A DNA stretch of 9,320 bases from Erysipelotrichia bacterium (lineage in GTDB: Bacteria > Bacillota_I > Bacilli_A > Erysipelotrichales > Erysipelotrichaceae), in contig SAAR01000128.1 of the NCBI GenBank assembly GCA_009916335.1, forward strand, positions 1-9,320. Reading direction: 5' to 3'. Under the pieces are notes generated by a model. That model was not told the DNA's origin. It made no database searches and saw only the letters and a list, made by a program, of their open reading frames with translations. Made by a program: the position numbers and the translations under genes. How positions within the stretch are numbered: position 1 is the first letter of the stretch; the number at the start of each line of letters is the position of its first letter. This document shows, in pieces, positions 4,923-9,320 of the stretch.

Positions 4923-5543
4923 ATCTTTATTTTAACAGACCCAACTATCACATCAATCAACTATATTCAAAAATCTCATAAAAGGGCGGATAAGGGCTTT
5001 AATGATATTGTGGCACAATTATATGACCAAGAGTTTAAAACGCAAGAGAAAGCAAAATATGAGCATATAAGGCAAGCTAAGGAGGAAGCACTTGAAGAAC
5101 AACGAGTTGAAGAAGATAAACGAAGAGCTGAAGTTGCTAAACAAGCCGAAGATGACAGAAACGCAAGAGAACATAATCAGGCTACTGAACAATCTAACAA
5201 CGAAAGAACTCGAGGAATTAGTAGAGAAGATGAGAATGATAAAGTTGTACCAAACACAGAAAACACTGACATTATTGAGGAAGAATGGTCGAGCGTAAGT
5301 CCTGAACAAGCAGCGAATTACATGTCAAGTAAGACAGTAGTAAGTGCTGGCAAATGGCTTGATGTGATTTACAAGGAATCTAGTGGAAACCCTTATGTAG
5401 AAAATCCTATTGGGTGCTGGGGGCTGTTACAGATTAATCAAAGCGTACATGGTAAAGTATCTAATTTAAGCCCTCAAGAATATCTAGACAAAGCTGTAAG
5501 TATCTATCAAGGTTCAGGCGGTGCAGCATGGGAAACATGGTAA
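4923..5543 (+). CDS. Lytic-transglycosylase-like (SLT, lysozyme-fold) protein, early strand
   Basis: The C-terminal domain, about 80 residues, has the SLT signature. Helix WLDVIYKESSGNP holds the presumed catalytic glutamate (Glu123 counted from GTG 5010, Glu152 from ATC 4923). GCWGLLQIN, the GA.GL.QI motif, follows, and the protein ends GGAAWETW, which fits the W..W close of the fold. Enzymes of this class cleave the MurNAc-GlcNAc bond of peptidoglycan. The N-terminal half is a long charged helix rich in Glu, Lys and Gln, probably a coiled coil. There is no signal peptide or membrane segment, so reaching the wall needs lysis, a holin or virion packaging. I place the start at ATC 4923 (206 residues), since AAAAGGAG lies 7 nt upstream; GTG 5010 (177 residues) has no good ribosome binding site. 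Coding similarity upstream of 5010 would settle this. Confidence 0.7.
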   Translation: MFILTDPTITSINYIQKSHKRADKGFNDIVAQLYDQEFKTQEKAKYEHIRQAKEEALEEQRVEEDKRRAEVAKQAEDDRNAREHNQATEQSNNERTRGISREDENDKVVPNTENTDIIEEEWSSVSPEQAANYMSSKTVVSAGKWLDVIYKESSGNPYVENPIGCWGLLQINQSVHGKVSNLSPQEYLDKAVSIYQGSGGAAWETW

Positions 5544-5604
5544 ACATAAACAAAAACAAAATAAATTAAAAAAATAGAAAGCAGGATATCTTCATTTACA
5601 AAAT

Positions 5605-5636
5605 AAAACCCCCACAATTAAGTGAGGGCCTTTTTT
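5605..5636. terminator. Bidirectional Rho-independent terminator between early and late operons
   Basis: A 7-bp stem (5609-5615 with 5622-5628) closes a 6-base AATTAA loop. Read on the minus strand, the stem is complete with one G-U pair and is followed by TTTTATTTT, so it is a good terminator for the late operon after the endolysin. Read on the plus strand there is one C-A mismatch, but six Ts (5631-5636) follow, so it may also stop early transcripts. The plus-strand T run overlaps the endolysin stop codon. Confidence 0.85.
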
Positions 5637-6417
5637 ATTTGTTTGGAGCCATTTCAACTTTGATGTTATTAGCTTGTAAGAAACGCAAGTGCCAAGGTGC
5701 ACCCTCATTCCAAACGTAATGCTTAAGCTCTTTGCCTGTCGTATCCTTATAAATTTGTTTAACAATAGTCCATTGGTCGCCATTAGTTAAGCCAATTACT
5801 TTTGTTCCGTTAAAGTATGATATTCCGCCAGCAGGTTTTCCGTCTTTTGTATTAACTTGATATGTAAATTTCATTAAATCGTCGTCCTCTAATTCTGTAT
5901 TTGTTTGTGTATTGTTTACTGCAACCGTGCTACTAGTTTGCCCTGTGAGACGCTTGTTTAGTTCTGCGATAAAGTATGAGCGACAACTCTCTACCGTGCC
6001 ACCATGAGCTTCCACGGAACGTCTAGGGCATGAAGTAGATGATAACTCTTGATGTAGCTTCACAGTATCATGATTAGGAGTTAGTTCCCATTGTTTCATA
6101 TACTTAGCTACGTCATCTAGTACCGCTTGCTCATTTCTCAAGAACTGGCTTAAATCGCCCTCTGATTGGCACACTTCCCAGCTTGCATAATTTGCATTAC
6201 CATATGAGTTAGCACAATGATATGCCATATTAGAGAAGTCAGAAGCCTGTAATCGTCCGTCGTTTCCAATATAAACATGAGCAAAGCCATTTTCTGGGTT
6301 TTGTTTAGGTAGCCAATCATCATAGAAACTAGCATTAGCACCGTTTGAGCCTGCGTCGTTATGAATTACAACCCCAGTAGGATTATACCCACGAACGCCA
6401 GCATTAGTTATATTCAT
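5635..6417 (-). CDS. Endolysin: N-acetylmuramoyl-L-alanine amidase
   Basis: The 260-residue endolysin cuts the bond between MurNAc and the peptide stem to lyse the host. Residues about 10-155 form an Amidase_2 (PGRP-like) domain. Zinc ligands are visible as His19 (VVIHNDAG), His122 (KLHQELSS) and Cys130 (TSCPRR), and Glu81 (ASWEVCQ) fits the catalytic glutamate region. A Thr/Asn/Gln-rich linker (160-176) leads to a C-terminal domain (182-257) of small-strand type with several Trp and Tyr, presumably wall binding. There is no signal peptide, so release depends on the holin. The ATG overlaps the holin stop (ATGA) and follows GGAGG. The terminator at 5605-5636 lies just downstream. Length and context match the 936-group lysin. 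Confidence 0.92.
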   Translation of the reverse strand: MNITNAGVRGYNPTGVVIHNDAGSNGANASFYDDWLPKQNPENGFAHVYIGNDGRLQASDFSNMAYHCANSYGNANYASWEVCQSEGDLSQFLRNEQAVLDDVAKYMKQWELTPNHDTVKLHQELSSTSCPRRSVEAHGGTVESCRSYFIAELNKRLTGQTSSTVAVNNTQTNTELEDDDLMKFTYQVNTKDGKPAGGISYFNGTKVIGLTNGDQWTIVKQIYKDTTGKELKHYVWNEGAPWHLRFLQANNIKVEMAPNK

Positions 6418-6767
6418 TCTTTTTTATCCTCCGTTTGTTCTTCTTCCGCTTCAGGAATATTTACACCATTCTTTTTAATAAGTTTAACCAAACCGTCGAA
6501 CATAGGACTGATTTTTGCGACTAAATAAATAAATTGCCCTACAAAGTATAACAAAGCTACATTAATCACAGTTTTAGCAATATCAGAAGTTGAGGGTGTT
6601 TGTGTAAAGAAGAATACTGCATACAAAACCCATAGGGAGAAAATAACCGTTAAATCAATTACAAGTCTACGTTTAAAAGGTGGGTTCATTGCTTCTCTAT
6701 CTTTGACCCACGTAGCGAAAAGAATCGCTAAAATTAAGATAGTTATTAAAATCATTTTCGTTACCAT
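6414..6767 (-). CDS. Holin, three transmembrane segments
   Basis: This is a 117-residue membrane protein upstream of, and overlapping by 4 nt, the endolysin gene. Hydrophobic segments lie at about residues 5-21, 36-53 and 66-86. A basic loop (PPFKRR) follows the first, and the C-terminal tail is highly charged (EEEQTEDKKE). This is the layout of a class I holin, which opens lesions in the cytoplasmic membrane at a set time and lets the amidase reach the wall. The N-terminus reads MVTKM, so initiation at Met1 or Met5 would give two products that differ by one positive charge, as in dual-start holins. The ribosome binding site is weak (GAAAGC upstream). Identification rests on topology and position. 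Confidence 0.88.
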   Translation of the reverse strand: MVTKMILITILILAILFATWVKDREAMNPPFKRRLVIDLTVIFSLWVLYAVFFFTQTPSTSDIAKTVINVALLYFVGQFIYLVAKISPMFDGLVKLIKKNGVNIPEAEEEQTEDKKE

Positions 6768-6788
6768 TTTATTTTGCTTTCTATTTTG

Positions 6789-7583
6789 TTATTTAATAAA
6801 GTAACTTCCGTTACCACGTGTTGCAATGGCATTAGAATCAATACGTGTACCCCACCAATAAATACTACCATCTGGGTTTATATCAATATGGAAACTGGTA
6901 TCTCTTCCAGCAAAATGCCCAATAATACTTTGAACAGTAGCTGGGCGAAATGGTCTATCTACCCACGTTCCGGACATCATATCGCCTTTATTTATATTTG
7001 CTACACTACCAAAGAACCTAACAATTACTAAATCATTATTCTTTTTAATAAGTTGCAATTGCAAACCATTACCAGTTTCAACTGTCAACGTTTGAACTGG
7101 AACATTGATTGAACCTTTAAGTGATATATCATTTGCAGAAATACTACCAAAAGCACTAGTCTGGACAATTGGTTCAGTACTTATTACACCAGTTCCTGAA
7201 GTTACAATAACATCAAAACAAACTTTCAAAACTCCAGAACCATTGTTTATATCAACACGGTTACTATTATTTGAGGTTTCTGCTGATAAACTTACAGGGT
7301 TTGCTGTTTGTGTTAAATCAATATTTGCATGAATATAGTTGACAGAATTAGCCTTTAAAGCTACTGTTTCGTTTAATAGTTCAAAATACCTCCCGCCTGC
7401 AATGATTGATGTATTGACATATTGAATGTTAAGAGCTGTGTTTAATGTTTCTGACCAGTCTTTTCGTCGAATCGTTCCATAGTCCATTCCTGTCAACATC
7501 ATATATAACTTTCCGTCATTATTAGAACCGACTGGGAACTCTGTACTATTTGGACTAAAGAATGTAAAGTTTTTAATTGTCAT
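6789..7583 (-). CDS. Receptor-binding protein (baseplate RBP, p2 ORF18-like)
   Basis: The product has 264 residues, the same length as the phage p2 RBP, and I recognise most of the sequence. In p2 the chain has an N-terminal shoulder domain (1-141) that attaches to the baseplate, an interlaced neck (142-163) and a beta-barrel head (164-264) that binds host cell-wall polysaccharide. The protein is a trimer, with six trimers per baseplate. The head residues that contact sugar in p2 are all present at the same numbers: His232, Asp234, Trp244 and Arg256. Differences from p2 as I recall it are scattered and include the 197-204 loop and 240-252. The ATG follows AAAGG and overlaps the preceding small ORF by 11 nt. 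This is the main host-range determinant. Confidence 0.95.
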   Translation of the reverse strand: MTIKNFTFFSPNSTEFPVGSNNDGKLYMMLTGMDYGTIRRKDWSETLNTALNIQYVNTSIIAGGRYFELLNETVALKANSVNYIHANIDLTQTANPVSLSAETSNNSNRVDINNGSGVLKVCFDVIVTSGTGVISTEPIVQTSAFGSISANDISLKGSINVPVQTLTVETGNGLQLQLIKKNNDLVIVRFFGSVANINKGDMMSGTWVDRPFRPATVQSIIGHFAGRDTSFHIDINPDGSIYWWGTRIDSNAIATRGNGSYFIK

Positions 7584-7866
7584 TTTTAACCTTTCTTGAA
7601 ATTATTTTTGCTTTATCTAAAACTGGGTTATCAGTAATTGATAGCTCCAACAATCTAAATTTTCTACCACCATACGGATAACCACCAATTGATACAAATT
7701 GACCGACTTCGTACAATAGCGTAGTTTCAATTATAAGCGAGTTTTCGCTATTATAATATACTTTACCAGATAGTAGTTCTAAGTGGTCTTTACGAAGCTC
7801 TCTGTACCCTCTAAAGCTATCTATTCTATATTTGTCTCCATAAGTAGCTACATACTCATATAACAT
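7573..7866 (-). CDS. Small late protein between Tal and RBP (p2 ORF17 position)
   Basis: I chose ATG 7866 (97 residues), with GGAG 9 nt upstream inside the end of the tal gene. An in-frame GTG at 7881 would add five residues but has no ribosome binding site of its own. The product is beta-rich and hydrophilic: [16 protein letters not shown] opens it, [16 protein letters not shown] forms a strand pair, and [16 protein letters not shown] a glycine-rich turn. Its position matches the small ORF between Tal and RBP in 936 phages. To my knowledge that ORF is not part of the known p2 baseplate structure, and its role is unclear. It may be an assembly factor or a minor component. It overlaps both neighbours by 11 nt, so translation is tightly coupled. 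Confidence 0.8.
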   Translation of the reverse strand: MLYEYVATYGDKYRIDSFRGYRELRKDHLELLSGKVYYNSENSLIIETTLLYEVGQFVSIGGYPYGGRKFRLLELSITDNPVLDKAKIISRKVKNDN

Positions 7867-8983
7867 TTGGTTTGTCTCCACTTTCTACAAAAATAAGTCT
7901 ATCATTAAACTCCGTTTTAACCCTGTCTGCTATATATCCTGAATATAGTTTTCCTTCATACCAAATATCAACCAAGTCATTAACATACAAAGGTAAGAGT
8001 TTATTTTGGTTAAAAATTAATCTTGTAACGATTGTAGAAGGAGAAATTTCAGCTTTAATGGTAGACATGTCTGGAGGGTTTCCGTGGTCGTCTCTATCGT
8101 AAAATAGCGTCTTAGCCGTCCTTACTTCTGGCAAGTCTGTTCCGTCTCCGCCATAAGTGCTATAATCTATGACATCTCCATTGTTTTTTGTTGTGTACAT
8201 CTTAGGTGGGTCTGTGTAGTCGTCTGTGGTTGAATTTTTAACGAACACAACAGCAAAGTTATAAGCTGAACGTTCTACTATTGTCTCTGTGTCCATTGTC
8301 ACGCTTTGCTTAATATCTACCCTTGTCGTGATTCTATTTCTATTCCAGTTTCTTGAGGCAAAGTTAATAAACAACAAGTTTCTAGGGTCTGTTTCAGATG
8401 AAGCATGTTGAATTGTTGTAGTTGGTTGAAATTGAACCTTGGAAAATATTCTTTTAGCTACATCAGTAGCTGATGAAGTTTCCGCTTTACGATTAATTGT
8501 AGCCTTTCCAGCAAAGATACTTGAATTAAAGAAATAACCATAACTCATTAAATTATTTTTATTAGGATCAATTAAATAATCAATGATACCAAAGTTTGTC
8601 GTTTTAGTTATTGCGTTTGGAACGTCAAGACTTTCAATCATTGCCCAAAAGTAGTTTTTTAATGTAGCTTTATTACTTTCATCTACATCTGTTACAAGGT
8701 AAACCATATCTAAGTTAAGTTTTTTCTTTTTACCTAGCACTAGGTCAATTGGAACAACTTCAGGAAAAAGTATTTGAACAATATCGCCAACTTCTACCGA
8801 AACGGTCAATGTAGCTGATGAAGTGTAAAGATAGCCTGTTTCCCACAGTTCAAAATTAATAACTTGACATCTTGCCTTTGGTATTGGAAGGCCTCTTTTT
8901 TCTTTTTTACCATTAGGCATGCTGAAATCAGATATATTGTAATAGTTAGGGTTAAAGTTATCATAAACGTTAGCTTCTAACAT
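7856..8983 (-). CDS. tal: Tail-associated lysin position protein, Tal (p2 ORF16-like baseplate hub tip)
   Basis: This encodes 375 residues, the same length as p2 ORF16. In p2 three copies close the bottom of the baseplate as a dome under the Dit ring. Calcium-triggered rearrangement opens the dome and turns the RBPs toward the cell. Strand-rich segments are visible throughout, for example SATLTVSVEVGDIVQILFP near residue 60 and the C-terminal PLYVNDLVDIWYEGKLYSGY. The latter resembles the gp27-like hub fold found in such proteins. No peptidoglycan-hydrolase extension follows, which is the short type of Tal. The ATG overlaps the Dit stop (TAATG) with AAAGG upstream. The stop overlaps the following ORF by 11 nt. 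Confidence 0.9.
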   Translation of the reverse strand: MLEANVYDNFNPNYYNISDFSMPNGKKEKRGLPIPKARCQVINFELWETGYLYTSSATLTVSVEVGDIVQILFPEVVPIDLVLGKKKKLNLDMVYLVTDVDESNKATLKNYFWAMIESLDVPNAITKTTNFGIIDYLIDPNKNNLMSYGYFFNSSIFAGKATINRKAETSSATDVAKRIFSKVQFQPTTTIQHASSETDPRNLLFINFASRNWNRNRITTRVDIKQSVTMDTETIVERSAYNFAVVFVKNSTTDDYTDPPKMYTTKNNGDVIDYSTYGGDGTDLPEVRTAKTLFYDRDDHGNPPDMSTIKAEISPSTIVTRLIFNQNKLLPLYVNDLVDIWYEGKLYSGYIADRVKTEFNDRLIFVESGDKPNVI

Positions 8984-9320
8984 TAAACGAAGTCCGCCTT
9001 TCTCTTGATTTTAAACTCTGCCTTACTTAAATTAATTAGCTCCATTTGACCTTTTTCAATTATACGAGTTCTGTATCGCTCAAAGTCCATTACAGGGAAT
9101 AAGTTTAGTGCAGTTGTACCCTTCCAACCTTGATAAGTTTCGTCATTTACATCTGTATTTATTAAAATGTAGTCTTGTAATTCTTCCGTCTTAAATACAA
9201 TTGCAGTATATTCATTTCCAATATCGTCTAAAAATCTAACTCCAGTAGGTGTTTTAGGAAGTTGCGGATATAATATCCCCATAAAACTAAATATTTCGTC
9301 TTTTATATCCCAACGACTTA
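8983..9320 (-). CDS. dit: Distal tail protein Dit, C-terminal part (5' end outside window)
   Basis: The frame is open from the window edge (9320) to a TAA at 8983-8985, so 111 residues of the C-terminus are visible. An internal ATG at 9282 is not the start, because coding continues upstream as WDIKDEIFSF. In p2 the equivalent, ORF15 (298 residues), forms the hexameric ring that joins the tail tube to Tal and the RBPs. Its C-terminal galectin-like domain and arm hold the RBP trimers. The visible segment is beta-rich (GNEYTAIVFKTEE, GWKGTTALNLFPVMDF) and ends in a basic stretch (FKIKRKADFV), consistent with the C-terminal domain. The stop overlaps the tal start by one base. Confidence 0.88.
   Translation of the reverse strand, partial: SRWDIKDEIFSFMGILYPQLPKTPTGVRFLDDIGNEYTAIVFKTEELQDYILINTDVNDETYQGWKGTTALNLFPVMDFERYRTRIIEKGQMELINLSKAEFKIKRKADFV

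Noticed and set aside
5092..5298. Plus-strand overlapping frame within the transglycosylase-like gene
   Set aside because: It is a shadow of the Glu/Lys-rich region and has no plausible independent signals. The frame used by the SLT motifs is clearly the coding one.
5019..5309. Minus-strand frame of 96 codons opposite the transglycosylase-like gene
   Set aside because: It is Phe/Ser-rich sequence, the antisense of a Glu/Lys-rich coiled coil, and has no ribosome binding site.
6774..8102. Several plus-strand frames (6774-7031, 7105-7332, 7872-8102)
   Set aside because: All are antisense to the recognised RBP and Tal genes and have no ribosome binding sites.
9220..9282. Start of an independent 99-residue protein at ATG 9282
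   Set aside because: The frame stays open to the window edge, and the upstream residues read as coding, so this is an internal Met of Dit.
1..9320. CRISPR array, tRNA, transposon, integrase or defence system
   Set aside because: I saw no regular repeat-spacer pattern, cloverleaf, transposase or recombinase motif, or known defence domain. The only clear dispersed repeat is the promoter cassette.

Overview
The window looks like part of a virulent, tailed phage of Lactococcus lactis of the 936 group (Skunavirus), shown with its late genes on the minus strand. The main evidence is the minus-strand protein at 6789-7583. It has 264 residues and matches what I remember of the phage p2 receptor-binding protein almost throughout, including the sugar-contact residues His232, Asp234, Trp244 and Arg256. 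The gene order Dit, 375-residue Tal, small ORF, RBP, holin, amidase endolysin, meeting a convergent run of small early genes, is the 936 arrangement. The low GC content and AAGGAG-type ribosome binding sites fit a lactococcal host. No search was run, so the assignment rests on recognition.

Plus strand, 1-5543: twenty tightly packed small genes of the early module, including the cut-off 3' end of one gene at the left edge. Many are joined by TAATG or ATGA overlaps, which suggests translational coupling. The order is: a run of three Cys-rich putative zinc proteins (67-803); a helical protein and a single-pass membrane peptide (860-1322); a 164-residue protein; a DUF3310-like protein (1818-2105); a DUF1642-like protein (2107-2541); a string of short ORFs, three of which have their own promoters; and finally a lytic-transglycosylase-like protein ending at 5543. 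Four near-identical promoter/leader cassettes (807, 2718, 2992, 3246) each have a -35 box, a 17-bp spacer, an extended -10 and a shared TTATAGAAA leader. Two genes near the end of this module (4461 and about 4923) have strong ribosome binding sites but no ATG, GTG or TTG at the expected start.

Junction, 5544-5634: an A-rich spacer and a hairpin terminator that pairs perfectly on the minus strand and can also serve the plus strand.

Minus strand, 9320-5635: the end of the late operon. It holds the C-terminal part of Dit (cut by the window edge), Tal, a small ORF between Tal and RBP, the RBP, a three-TM holin and a two-domain amidase endolysin. These genes build the host-recognition baseplate and carry out lysis. 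I saw no CRISPR array, tRNA, insertion sequence, integrase or recognisable defence system.
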